Positions 39,708 to 52,200 of a stretch of 64,000 bases of DNA are shown one piece after another. A program made the position numbers and the translations under genes. Each line of letters opens with the position of its first letter. Within the stretch, counting starts at the first letter, position 1. Under the pieces are notes generated by a model. The model did not search any database. It was not told where the DNA came from and saw only the letters and a list, made by a program, of their open reading frames with translations. Location of the stretch: contig JAJTWR010000101.1 in NCBI GenBank assembly GCA_021613335.1, positions 1 to 64,000 of the forward strand, given 5' to 3'. The stretch is from Whitmania pigra. Its lineage: Eukaryota; Annelida; Clitellata; Hirudinida; Haemopidae.

Positions 39708-41795
39708 CAGAGATGGGTAACTACTAACTTAGTTGTTAACTACTTTAAAGTAGTTAAGAAGTAGTTGACAACTACACTTAAAAAAGTAGTTAAAAAAATA
39801 GTAGTTAATAACTACCACAAATAGTAGATAATACTTTTAATGTAGTTATTAACTACAAATAGTTAACTACTTTTAATAAAATGTTAAAATTTTAAGGTAA
39901 AATGAACAAACATTAATTTTTTCCAATTGTACAATTTGGTGCGTCACTTTATAAGCTTAGTTTCTTTGATTTCAAATTTTGCTTACTACCGCCACTTCTC
40001 ACTTCTAAATTATTACTCTTAGTAGCCGTATTTTGAAAACGTTTTATGTAAATTGTGAGACGTAAGCGAGCGCTTAAAACTCTGACGAACCATATTTGGT
40101 AACAATCTGTAAGTTTGATTCTCCAACATCATTCCTGATATTAGTTGTCCAATGACTCTGAAAAGCTATCAAGAAAAAATGTTCAGCTCACAATAAGAAT
40201 GACAATCAAAAGTTTCTGACATTAAGAAAGCCTTCGACTTGTTTTGATTCGTAGATTGAAAAGTTACAAAACAAATTCCATGTCACATAATTCTGGTTAT
40301 GCAAGTGTTCCTCAGCTAGTTGATGGAGACATTCAGCTAAAGTACCTTTGTTTTAAAACACATAATATCAGCAATAATTATTCTACTTCTATATTACAAT
40401 TTACTTATGCAATACTTACATCCTATTATTTATCAAACTCAGCAAGGAATGTACAATTTCTACTCAATTATCCAACTGTTTGTGCTTAATTTGACATTAC
40501 CAAGTTCGGCAGCAGTTGAAAGACTTTTAGTGTAGCAGGGCAGGTTTTATGTAACAGACGATGTAAATTATCGGATAATCATGTTGACATAATGATTTTT
40601 TTAAGAGATCGCCTAAAACATCCTAAAACATAATACTTCTGTTTTTGATTAATTTGCACAAGAACATTTTGTTGATAATGTTACACTAGTGTAAATAAAT
40701 ATGCTAATAAATTATGTCTTGTTCAGTTAACATAACATAACATAACAATTATTTATAGTGGTTAAGAAGACCTGGATCTGTGTAATAACCACTCTTTTTA
40801 GTCCTAATATCCGAATTTACTTAAATAAATTTTGAATTTATCTATTGTGTCAGCATGGATGGTTTCCTTATCTAGTTTATTCCATAAGGAAACCACCCTT
40901 GAACTGAAATAATGTTTTTTCAAGTTTCCCGAAGCCTTCCTGTATAATTTACAATCGTGCCCTCTAGTAGAAACACTTTTTGTGGCTTCGAAAAACTGTT
41001 CAGGCAAAAGGCCTTCCCTTCCCGATAAAATTTTGAATGCCTCGATGAGGTCCCCTCTACTTCTTCTCTTTTCCAGAGTCGTTAATTTACATCTATTTAA
41101 TCTTTCCTCGTAACTAAGCTTTCCAAAACCATCTATCATCCTGGTTGCCCTTCTTTGTACTCTTTCCAACATCTCTACATCCTTCCTCAAATGAGGGTTC
41201 CATACTTGCACACAGTACTCAAGGTGTGGCCTTACTAATGCCTTATACAATCTCAGTATTACATCCTTGTTCCTGCTTACTACTGTTCTCTTTATCATCC
41301 CAAGTACTCTTTTGCTTTTTTAGCAACTTCCATGCACTGTAGAGATGCTTTTCCATTGTTCTGCATTATTACCCCCAGATCTCTTTCCTGATTTGACTGC
41401 TTCAGAATGCTTCCTCCAAATGCATATTCGACTTTCGTGTTTTTGCATCCCATATGCATAATGGAGCATTTGCTTACGTTGAAAAGCATCTGCCAATCTT
41501 CTGCCCATTTGAATAACTTGTTAAGATCTTCCTGAAGTGTATCTACATCTTCTTGCTTGCTGACACTTCTTGCTACTTTAGTGTCGTCAGCAAACTTAGA
41601 TAACTTAGATCTTATGCCATCATCCAGATCATTTATATATATGCAGAACAGTACAGTTGTCCAGAAATTTAATTTTATCAAATATCAACTGAAAAGTAGT
41701 TAACTACAGTAGTTAACTATTTTTTTTAAAAAAAAGTAGTTAGTAACTATTTTTAACTACTTTTTAAGTAGTTAACTAACTTTAACTTTTTAAGT
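39708..41795 (+). mobile_element. hAT-like element with AGTAGTTAAC subterminal repeats, interrupted by a LINE
   Basis: The left end reads CAGAGATGGGTAACTAC. It is followed by dense AGTAGTTAACTAC subterminal repeats, mirrored at 41688-41790. Near 40430-40535 the + strand encodes a decayed hAT dimerisation segment ending in LPSSAAVER. LINE copy 2 (40731-41658) is inserted within it. The right terminal sequence is lost where the 41801-42208 repeat begins. Relatives are at 44282-44720 and 54960-55765. Confidence 0.75.
40731..41658 (-). mobile_element. CR1-like LINE 3' fragment (copy 2)
   Basis: Reverse-oriented copy of the last 900 bp of LINE copy 1, nearly identical in protein sequence. It starts inside the reverse transcriptase at the LFCIYINDL segment and runs to the CR1-type C-terminus and the TAACA-type tail. 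It is 5' truncated. CAGTT flanks both ends, consistent with a 5 bp or slightly longer target duplication. The empty site is preserved at about 44385-44400. A 1-bp difference near 41320 splits the frame. Confidence 0.92.
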
Positions 41796-41800
41796 TTTAA

Positions 41801-42208
41801 CTTCGCATACTTTCTTCGATTCCTGTCACCATTACTTCCTCTTAATCCATGTCTATTTTCAAATGTACTTACAAATCATTTATCCTGACTAAGTAAAATC
41901 GTCTCATGTGGCTTTTCTGAAGTGCGTCCGATTTCTTGTGTTTTGGAACTGCCACTTTATTTTTGAACTTCTGGACGAATTCTAATTATTAATTATTATT
42001 CTAAATATTATGACTTTGGTAATACTCGGCTTAAAAAAATTTTTTGTCGTTGGAACAGGCAGCCCATCAGCGGGAGTATATCCCTTCATGTTGACCTTTT
42101 TTTAACAAAAGTATGACTATCTATGTAATTAAGCTGGTTATTTTTGTAACCGTGTGGTTTGTGTTTGAATATTTTTGTTTAATAAATCTCTCTCTAAAAA
42201 AAATTAAT
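41801..42208 (-). repeat. Repeat shared with 46178-46440 in inverted orientation
   Basis: Read on the - strand this matches the start of the ZBED-like hAT fragment at 46178-47039 (for example GGTGACAGGAATCGA and GATTTGTAAGTACATTTGAAAATAGA). The two copies face outward on either side of the first GCNT exon. Its + strand ends in AATAAA plus an A-run (42180-42203), as a retroposed transcript would. Confidence 0.65.
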
Positions 42209-42773
42209 TAATTCGGTTTGGTTGAAAATGCTGTGCTAATAAATCAGAGGAACGAAATTAAGCTATTTTGACCTTTCTTCTTGCTTGTCATGTTGAAGGC
42301 TTACACTGGAGGTTTGCTATTATGACATAAAATCATTTACTATTATTTATTACTATTTACTAATTTATTTAAAACATAAAGACATTTACTAATTCAACAA
42401 ATAGTTTTTATTTAAGACATAAAACCAATCACATCTCAACAAGCAGGAATTTGGAAACGTATTGTTGCCAGTAGCTGTTTGAACGGCATTAAAATTCCTT
42501 TCGTATGCATTTCACGGTTCAGATGTTAAAATATTTGAAGGAGCGCCGTGGTTTGAGCTTCTCTAAGTATAGTTGTAAGTTTCACAGTGTTTACGTAGTT
42601 AATTCCAGTATTTCATTATTCACATTCAAGACCGCTATTGTTACTAGTAGTACCTCGAAATACGGAAACTAACACTTAATAAACAAAATGTATTCGCCTA
42701 TTGACAATTCGAAGTTAAAGTTTGAGATTCGAATTATTTGTTCCAGCTTTCAGCAGTAACAAGGTCCTAGAAA

Positions 42774-45700
42774 ATGTTCTCCAGAGTTTCCCATAAATCA
42801 GTCGTCCGTCAGTATCCTCAGCAAAACAGACTGTGCACGTACCTAATAAAACTGAGCCTTTTCATCACATTCGTCATTCTATTGTCTGCCTTCAAACACC
42901 TTTCACACGGGAGGATTCAGAGAGTCGCGTGTATTTCTTCGATCGGCTGCAACATCCATTCATCCAACAGTTCGTCAAGCAATCACTCGGTCATCGTTGT
43001 TGGTGGTCTGCAGTTGAAAAGGGATGCATGCCTCACGAGTCACATCGAAACACTTCCTCGGTACGCGTCTGATTTCTGCAGGAATCATTCGGATAATTGC
43101 ACCGGTTTGTCATGCTTGAATGTCCTGACTGGCTCAGACCTGGACAAGTATGCGTCCATAATCAAGCTGATACCGCCACAACTCACGACAGAGCGGTCGT
43201 ATTTCAACGTGACCGACGACTGCCAGAAATACAAACGGAATGCCGGATATGTTTTGCGTTCACTCGACGAAGAATCGAAAAACTTTCCGATCGCTTTTAA
43301 CATCCTCATACACACTGGCATCGGCCAATTCGAACTACTTTTGAAGGCTCTCTATCGACCTCAGAACTCTTTTTGCATCCACGTCGATAAGAAATCATCG
43401 GCAGACTTCCAGCGAGCTGTGAGGAGCATAGCGAAATGTTTCGACAACGTTTTCTTAGCCAGCCGAATGGAGTCGATCAGATGGGCAGGTTATAATCGTT
43501 TGCAGGCAGACATCACCTGCATGAAGGACCAATTAAGCAGAAACATCACCTGGAAATACCTCATCAACACTGCAGGGCAGGCATTTCCCCTAAGGACGAT
43601 CGAAGAGATGGTGGACATTTTGAAGATTTACAACGGAGCCAACGATATCGAGGGGCTGTACGGAAAGAAGATCCTGAAAGGTCGCTTCGAAAACGAGTGG
43701 GTGGAGGAAAAGAATGGACTGACGAAAACAGGGAAGAAGAATCCTAAGCCTCCGCATAACATTGACATTGTCAGGGGAAGCGCTTATGGCATATTCAGCA
43801 GAACGTTCGTTGAGTTCATCGTGGGAGACAAACGCGCCAAAGATCTGCTTCAGTGGTCGAGAAAGACTTGGAGTCCAGATGAAATCTACTGGGCCACCTT
43901 GCACCATACCTACAGCAATCCTCATCTGAAAACTCCAGGTGGCTTTTCAGGTGAGCGAAATGAATGTTTGAAAGTTCATGAATATTGAATAAGGTTTTAA
44001 TGAATAATTTACAAGTTAATTAAGAGTTTATTTCAATTTTTTATTCTTTTTTATATTCAGTTTATTTTATATTCAGAGTTTATATTTTGAATTTTAAGAA
44101 TCAACTTACTATGACAATGAATGTTTAATTTATGCTATTAAACAACATTACATTTTAAATTCAGGTTCATTAATTCTTAAACTGATTTCCAGTTTCAGGC
44201 AACTTAAATGTCTGTTTCTTTCAAATTTCTAAACTTTTCCCATACATTTACATTTACATTTTTCTTATATTTACATTTATACAGAGATGGATTTTAGTTA
44301 TTAACTATTCCTTACCTACTCACATAGTAGTTAACTACTTTTTAACTACTTTTCAGTTGACATTTGATAAAATTAATTTTCTAGACAACTGAACAAGACA
44401 TAATTATTAAATTATTTATTTATACTATAAAGTGCATCATTATCAAGAAAATTTTATTGTCCAAATTAATCAAAAACAGAAGTACAGTGGATGTTTTAGA
44501 CGATCTCTTAAAAAAATGATAGTTGGAACAATCTGAAAAATGAATTCATTTATGAATTTTCACTTTGAAAGATACCCATTGCAGTAACTATTGGTTTCAT
44601 AATCTGGATGAATGATTTCAAAAAAAGACAAGTGTGAATCGGAAACTTTGTGAAGAGACTGCGAGAGATTGCACGTTGGGTTAAGAAATCATTGTAAAAT
44701 CAGTTGTGTTACCAATGCAGCAAAGGACAAAAAATTCTAATATAAGAAGAGTTTTCTCGTTGCTAAATATGAGAGATAGAGGTTCTGTGGGAAATGGATT
44801 CACAAGCAATTCAGACAAGAAATCAGAGTTTAGCAAAGAAGTTGGTATGACTGCATTTGACTAATTTTTTTTAAATTCTCCAATTGAAGCTTTTTCTAAT
44901 ATTCTTGTAAAATATTGTTGTATACGCAGTTTTTGAGATTAATTAAGTTTATATTGCTAAAATAATTAAATTTATATTTCATTATATTTGGTATTTTTTT
45001 TCGTGTTACACTAAAATAGATTTACATGAATTTGATTTTCGACCAACAAAAATAAAAAAAATTAAATGACAGCACAGAGTTTTGATTGTTTTTTTGTGTA
45101 AAAGCTTTAATTAAAGCTCTTTGCATAATCAAAATGATTTTGACTTAGTAGTTAGTGTTAGTTATGTAAAAGTAATGATATGTATTAATATAATATAATA
45201 GGAATGAAATAATAATAGATTAAATAAAGTTTAATTAAAAATCACTAAAGTAATTGACTCCGATTTTGCAAATCCATCTGTAGATGATGTCCACACTCGC
45301 TGGATTGCTAAGCATGGAACTCATATTGGATAAATTTGTATTGAGTCTGATTTCTCTCCTCAGGGCAGATTGGGCCGGACATTTTCCATGAGGAAATGCT
45401 GCACATTTCCATCTTCCTGAGGGCACGTCTTGCATTTTCTGTCTGGGCGATGTTTTAAGAAAAACAGATTTTTTCTTCAGAGCAAGTTTTTCAAATCGAA
45501 GTCTGGAGATAAAAACCTCCTTCCTCCTTGAGGCACTTTGGAACTTGCTCTTAGTCGACACAAGTTTCTCTACGGTCTTGTAGTGCTGGCTTTGCGGGTC
45601 ATCGTCCCATCTGGCTTGCTGGGATCCATCGGTCTATCTGCATCTGTTCCTTTGCCAGGGATTCCAACGTGGGCAGGAACCCAGACGAGCATGACCTTTC

Positions 45701-47576
45701 TGCCGCTCTCCTGGATATCAGTAATTAAAAACTTGGTTTTCTTAATGTCAGGAGCATCATTATTGCAATCTTTTAGTGCCTTATAAACAAATCACTCAGA
45801 ACAACTATTTTAAGGTTTCTCCCTGATAGGAGTCTTTCACGTGAATCAGACAATCCTCAATGGCTGCTCGATGTTCGACAGAACTTATGCAGCTGTGACT
45901 TGAAGGCCTGAGGCTTCAGTTCACGTTTTTTTCGGGATGTGGATCCATTGTTACGTTTTTCACTCGAAGCCTGTAACCGGTAGTACCGCTGCCACCACCA
46001 AGCCCAATTCTTTACCAGAAACAAGGAATTTGGACTAAAGCTTTATTTACAAGCTAAAATCTTAGACTAAAAACTGCAGGAAATCGTCAGAAACCAGTCA
46101 TCAAAACCATCACAATAACCCTCCAACAGCTCTCGTCGAATCCATATTTATATAAGCGTTGGATCTGATTAGCAATTATTTTTTTTTAGAGATTTATTAA
46201 ATGAGCTGATGGGCTGTCTGTTCCAACGACAAAAAAAAATTTTTTAAGCCGAGTATTACCAAAGTCATATTATTAAGAATTTGTCCAGAAATTCAAAAAT
46301 AAGGTAACAGTTCCAAAACACAAGAAATCGGAGGCACTTCAGAAAAGCAACATGAGATGATTTTACTTATTCATGATATATGATTTGTAAGTACATTTGA
46401 AAATAGATATGGATTTGGAGGAAGCAATGGTGACAGGAATCGATGAGAAAATGCGAGGGACAGAGCATTTCAATGAAAATGTCTTGAGCATGGTTCGAGA
46501 AACTTCAGGTCTATATTTGTCGACGGACCGCAAACAATATGAGTGAATATCAGATGAACGTTTAAAAAATTTATTGAATGAATTAACCTCATTTTGATGG
46601 AAGCACACGCCCTTAACTCGCGCCTGTTTGATCAGCTTTGTGAGGAGATGGAAGCAGAGCAAAAATGCCTGCTCTTACACACAGAAATAAGATGGCTATC
46701 CAGAGGCAAATCGCTAACCAGAGTATTTGAATTGCGAGAGCCATTGCAAAGATTTCTCTCAGAAAAGAAGTCAACGTTGGCAGCACATTTCGGTGACAAG
46801 GTATGGGTCGCAAAACTAGCTTACCTGTGGGACATATTCAGCCTGCTCAATGAATTCGATCTGTCCCTTCAGGAGAAAATGACAACTGTTTTCAAGTTGG
46901 CAGACAAAGTAAACAAATTTAAAGCCAAACTGGAGTTGTGGAGAAAGCGCGTGAACAGAGTCATTACGGACATGTTTCAACAAAGCGGGGATTTTATGCG
47001 AGACGTTCAGTCTCTGAGCCTTCAATATCCAAGTTGATGACTGATCACCTGACTTTAAGAGCAGAATGTTATCATTTTTATTGGACTACGTTTTTTCGAA
47101 TATCCTTCTATTAAACATCCTCAACCTTTTCATAAATGGAGTTATTAAACAGAGAATTTAAGAGAATTAATCACTCAAATCATAAAATCATTAAATGCAT
47201 TAAAGTACTTCATTAATCTAAAATAAAACTTTGTGATGTAATTAATAAAAAATAAATTAAACATCATAAAAATATCGTAAAATTCTTCCAAATAATTCCA
47301 GGTTATCCTAGTGACAAAAAATGGTTGGCTGTCTATGCAAACTGGGGCGAAAAACCATGCCACGGGCAAATGGTTCGGGGCGTTTGCGTCAACGGCGTCA
47401 AGAACGTTGAGTCCCTCATCAACAGGAAAGAATTCTTTGCCAACAAATTCTACCAGGACTACCAGCCTCTGGCACTGAGTTGTTTGTCAGCGTGGATCAA
47501 TTTCAAAGCTCAATGTCATGCTCCATTGGACCTGACTTTCTACCGAAGTCTCAAATTCATAAAAAAATCTAACTGA
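42774..47576 (+). CDS. Core-2/I-branching beta-1,6-N-acetylglucosaminyltransferase (GT14)
   Basis: This is a Golgi type II membrane enzyme that would add beta-1,6-GlcNAc branches to O-glycans or poly-LacNAc. Two exons, 42774-43950 and 47302-47576, join in frame to give 483 residues. An N-terminal cytosolic stretch precedes a membrane anchor at residues 25-40 (LIKLSLFITFVILLSA), then a Cys-rich stem. The catalytic domain contains AFNILIHTGIGQFELLLKAL, the CIHVDKKS segment, ESIRWAGYNRLQADITCM, LINTAGQAFPLRT and RGSAYGIFSRTFVEFI. The conserved SPDEIYWATL carries the likely catalytic acidic residue. The C-terminal exon keeps several Cys of the GT14 disulfide set. Slightly longer than human GCNT1 or GCNT3 (about 430). 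The exact acceptor specificity cannot be told. The intron is filled with transposon fragments. Confidence 0.95.
44282..44720 (-). mobile_element. hAT-like fragment in GCNT intron
   Basis: Begins CAGAGATGG, the same terminus as 39708, with GTAGTTAACTAC repeats. It continues (- strand sense) with sequence homologous to 40560-40725. It carries the uninterrupted junction that LINE copy 2 disrupts in the other element. No ORF is intact. Confidence 0.7.
44916..45010 (+). mobile_element. LTR fragment (5' end only)
   Basis: TGTTGTATAC start, followed by about 90 bases matching the beginning of the LTR at 58548-58855 with several differences. The rest of the LTR is missing. Confidence 0.75.
45235..45900 (-). 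mobile_element. LINE fragment with RNase H domain
   Basis: Two - strand frames show the end of a non-LTR retrotransposon ORF2. About 45600-45740 gives VWVPAHVGIPG, the RNase H signature of jockey/I-type LINEs. 45235-45561 gives a basic, Cys-containing C-terminal tail (RWKCAAFPHGKCPAQS). The frames are offset, so it is broken. This family differs from the CR1-like LINEs, which lack RNase H. Confidence 0.7.
46178..47039 (+). pseudogene. ZBED5/FAM200-like hAT transposase fragment
   Basis: The frame 46594-47037 reads HALNSRLFDQLCEEM, then LLLHTEIRWLSRGKSLTRVF, then FELREPLQRFL, then KLAYLWDIFSLLNEFDLSLQ. This is the mid-region of the domesticated hAT family that includes ZBED5, FAM200 and SCAND3. 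The BED finger and the C-terminal dimerisation region are missing. Its upstream part is repeated in inverted orientation at 41801-42208. It lies in the GCNT intron, just before the second exon. Confidence 0.8.
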
Positions 47577-48590
47577 CTGACGACCTTTAGTATTCCCAAG
47601 TCCACTGAATCGCCATCATTCCAATTGTAGGAAATTCCATTGTTTGCAAGGGTTTTACCTGTTTCTCGGTTACCTTTAGTGGTATTTCCATTTGGCTCAC
47701 ATGGTCCAAAATCGCATAATAAAAGTGTTCGTATTTAAAAAATATGAAATGGCGTTTTATTGTCAGCTACTGATAACTATCCAATAAAGGATTAAAATGT
47801 AAATAAAAGTAAAGACAGTTTCACGTTAATTTTAAAAATGGGCTTTATTTTTGGTTTGAATTTTATTTTCAGAGAGCAATCAATAAATCATTCATTGGTT
47901 TAAAATTACTTTCTTTGCACTACCAATGATTCAATGATTCTTGACGTTGAAAATCGTTTGTAACATCTATTCATGACATTCCTTCGCCACTAATAAGTAT
48001 CATCACCACCATCATCATTATCATTGTCATCGCCATCATCATCAGGCATTTATTAATATCCAGTAGTTACCTAATTATTCGTATCGGTCTTGCAATTAAA
48101 TATAACAAACTTAAGATGGCAACTTCCACGGATGAAAGTTTCCAACAGTATTCGTGAATTGGGTTCCTAGGAAAATATGTTTTTTTTTAAATTTTTGCTT
48201 CTCTGCTTTGTCGTAATCATCTGCCGATGCAATTTAGTCTGTGGTTCTTCATAATAAACTATTGAACTACGACTATTCCTTGAAATGAAATAAGACTTAT
48301 CTAAAAAGCTTTCCAGTGTTGAAATATCCACTCAAACGATACATGCATCACAAAGATTTGATGCAAAAAGAAGGAAGATGAATAAATAAATTATTAAATC
48401 AAATATATTAATAAATTATCATAAATAAGATACATAAGTAAACTGAATATGAAAAGAAATTATCATAAAATAAACGATCTAAAAACAAGGATGTGAATTT
48501 GCGATGCAATTAATTTTCACATTTCAGTTTACATCGACATGGACAGTTTGTGGGCGAGATAACTTTGAGACTTTTTTTGCCTCATAAAAC
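47577..48590. other. Intergenic, no gene seen
   Basis: AT-rich spacer downstream of the GCNT gene. It holds a short ATC microsatellite near 47998-48046. AATAAA motifs, for example at about 47785, may serve as GCNT poly(A) signals. Confidence 0.5.
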
Positions 48591-48594
48591 CAGT

Positions 48595-48800
48595 GGTGGG
48601 TAAAATGTTCTGAGTGATTTGAAATCAAAATCAAGATCACAAGGCAGTGATGGGTAGTATTTCAAATCGAATGATTTAAAATCGCGAAATAAAATCATGT
48701 TTGTGATTTTATGATTTAAAGTCATAGTGTTTTTTTTGTGATTTTGATTTTTATTTTAAGTCATATTTTTCGTGATTAATGATTTTCTTTCTTATGTACA
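48595..48800. repeat. Terminal pieces of hAT/MITE-like repeats
   Basis: CAGTGGTGGGTAAAATG at 48592 and CAGTGATGGGTAGTATTTC at 48645 look like two nested hAT-type termini. They are followed by GATTT/AAATC palindromic repeats. No target duplication was identified. Confidence 0.45.
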
Positions 48801-49269
48801 TAGGGGCAACTGATGTTCACAAAATAAGCCAACCAAAAGTTATTTTTACCATAAAATATCTGGCTTATTAGCTTTTAATACAAATGATGACAAATATATA
48901 TATATATATAACCTTTCAGAATTTTTTAAAAATAAATCATTAATTATATCTAATTTCACGATTTATTTTAACTTATAAGGTTATACAGCTGAGCGGCCTG
49001 TTTTGTTTATAGAAAAAATTGACCGGGCTTTTTTGATTTTTTTCTTTGTGTATATAGCGGTTGGTTTATTGTTCTCTTAGTATTAAGTGTTCATCAAATA
49101 TAGTTGCTAATGATACTGCCAGTATGTTAGATTAGGTATGACTAGTGATGATGTTATATGCAATAGATAATATAATCGTGTCACTAAGAAATTGATTTGT
49201 AATAGTGTGGATTTCAGTAATTTTAATAATTGGAAATATAAAATACGTGTAGAAATTGCTGAAGAAAAC

Positions 49270-52200
49270 ATGGCTGATGAAAATGAACAGTTAGATGAGA
49301 TAATGGCTCTCCAGAGCATTTATGAGGATGGTACATTCATTTGCAATATTTCTGACAAGCCAATCACTGGAAACATTTCCATAACAATTGAAACGGATGC
49401 AGACGAGCTTGGCTTTACCTGCAATGGTTATGATTTGAATATTGTATTAAATGTTATCAGAATTTTTTAAAATGTCAATGTGCAACATTCACAATGTCTT
49501 TTAAAGGAGATTTCGTGTCAATAAAAAATCTTACTCCACTTGTTCTGAACTTTTCATTTCCTTCAAATTATCCGTCCGTTAGTACTCCAAATGCGACCCT
49601 CTCCTGTATTTGGCTTACTTCAAATCAGGTTTGCTTGATTTACTTCATAATTTTCGTCATCATTTATGGACTTTCATTGCATGTGATGCGGTTCAATATT
49701 TATATAATCTTTTAGTTTATAGAGATTAATTTTTATTGATTAATTAATAGCAACTCTGCTACAAATTTTACTGACAAAAGATAATAAAAAATTAACTTGC
49801 TCCATTACCTTGTTCATTTTTCCCATCAGTTAGAAATGCTGTCTCACATACTCAGAGAAAAGTGGGCTGAAAGCTGTAGTGTTGTTCTCTTCATTTGGAT
49901 TGAATTTCTCAGAACAGAAGCCATCAAATTGTTGGGCATAAAATTTCCCATTGACATTTCAGAGGACAAAATCATGAAATTGAAAGAGTACAGTGTTTTG
50001 AGGTCAGATCAATATCACATTAATTTAGGAATTTTGATTTTGAAATTTATATTAAGTCTATTTGCAGGGAAGAAGAGCTTTTCAGTCGTAACTTTCACTC
50101 TTGTCCGGTGTGCTTCTTAGACAAGCCAGGATCGCAGTGCGTTCGAATGCCATTCTGCAAGCACATCTTCTGTAAGGAGTGTTTATCTGGATTCCTGTCC
50201 GTGTGCATTCTCTGAACTGTCCGTCCAAGGATTGCGACGAACGAGTCAACCCGCACATTGTTAGTAAAAGTTGTTCGGTCCTTTCTACTTTTAATGACGA
50301 GATCTTACCCTCTTGAACACGTTATTTTTAAAGATCAAGATGCTAGTTTCCCAGTCAGACTTTGAGAGATATGACCGTCTCATGCTGCAGAACACTTTGG
50401 ACGTAATGTCCGACGTCGGTTACTGTCCGAGAATAAAATTCCAGAAGCCTGTCATTGTCGACAAAAACGATCACATGGGTTACTGTCATGCGTGTAAGTT
50501 TGCCTTTTGTACGAAGTGCAACATGACCTACCATGGCATTGATGGCTGCCTATGGGAGAGAGGATATGTTCAGCAGAAGTTCAGGATGGCTCTCAAAGGT
50601 TTTAAGATATTAATGATTTTTATTATTTCAATTTATTTTAATTTTTATGGAAAAGTGTTTTCAGTCGTTAATATGGAATTAAGTTATTATTAATATCTAT
50701 TCAATCAATTTAATTTATATTAATCATATTACATATTAAATCACACCATGCTATGATCATTATCATCGTCTAGTTATATATTTGTAATTACTTATTACTC
50801 CTCCTTGGAGCTCCGACAGGGACCTTCAGAGGAGTTTCCCCCGTCTTCAAACGTTTCGGCCTTTTGAGTTTCCTTACGTTTTCGGGGGACGGGCCACATC
50901 CGTTGATCAGCTGTTTGTCCCTGTCAGTTTTGTCTTGCTGGACCCAACCATTACTGCCAGCTGTGAGAGCCACTCGTTGGCTCTGTTATGCCGGTCACTG
51001 CTGCCTGGACTGAAGCGACTGCGAAAGCTCTCAATGGCTTCTTCATGTCGCGTGCTATCTGTTTTTCATCTGCAAACTTCGACTATACAGCTCTCATTGG
51101 CCTTGTTATATCGATCGTCTCCATCTTTTTGCAGAGGTATGCGAAGCCCTCGCACAAGAATTAAATCTTATTTGCGATCGCACGCGAATTTGCTTTGGAG
51201 ACTGCTGCTTTTGCGACTTTGCACACTTCTCGAAGGACCTGGTTATGTCGCCACGTGTACCGACCCTTGGCAAGGGCATACGTGCAATTGCGTTCTTATT
51301 TTGGAGAGTTTGTACTCTTCCACGATGGACCTTAGTGGTAGTCGCAGGCTCATGTTCCTACTGTAGAGGGCTACCGATGACAGCGACGGAGGTAGGCCTA
51401 GCCATTTTCTGGTGTATCAGTTAACTTTCCTCTCTAGTTTCTCGACCACCGACAAACCAATCTCATAGATGGTTAACAGCCAGAGCAGTCTTGGAAGGAG
51501 CACGAACTGGAGCCAGCACACTTTGAACCGCCCTTGCAGCTGTGCAGCCTCGATTGCCTGTTTATCGATAATTTAATAGATTAAATTTATTGATTACATA
51601 CTAATACGTATTAATATTTAATCAATTTAATTCATATTAATACATAATTTTTCAACTGGAACTCTGAAGGCTGCTGAGATTGCAACAGACAATTTCTTAG
51701 TGTCCACCCAGTTGTTAAAACATTTTATTTTTCTCTTCTGCGGCCAATTTTATATAACATTGGGTCATTGTAGTTGCTCTGTCTAGAGGTTGGGGATTTC
51801 TGCATGAAGCCCTGCTAACAACTAATATGCTTTGACATGTTCTACCTCTGGTTTTATTTTCCAATTTGTAAAAACATTTTTACGCATTATTATTTGTCAG
51901 ATTCTGGATCGTCGCACATTTTGAATGATAACATTTGATCTCTCAAACACATCAGGAGAAGATGAAAGTCCGTCGTTTACTCCAGAGTTGGTGTCAGGGC
52001 CGGAACGAAAGTTCAAAAGGTCGGATGCGAATCAAGCAATTCAAACAAAGAAATGGCTCAACTCTTTCACAAAGCCTTGCCCTAGTTGCGGCATAAACAT
52101 CGAGGTATCTCGCTTTCTGTGCGGTCGTTTTGGGACCATTTCATTTCTTAATGATTTCACTTTATATAAATAAGTAAGAAAATTATTTTGTTTACTTTTT

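Noticed and set aside
42833..43321. Alternative ORFs in the GCNT exon
   Set aside because: Shadows in other frames of a clearly coding exon.
50935..51366. 143-codon ORF in RNF14-like intron
   Set aside because: Ser/Leu-rich with no recognised domain, opposite a more repeat-like - strand frame.
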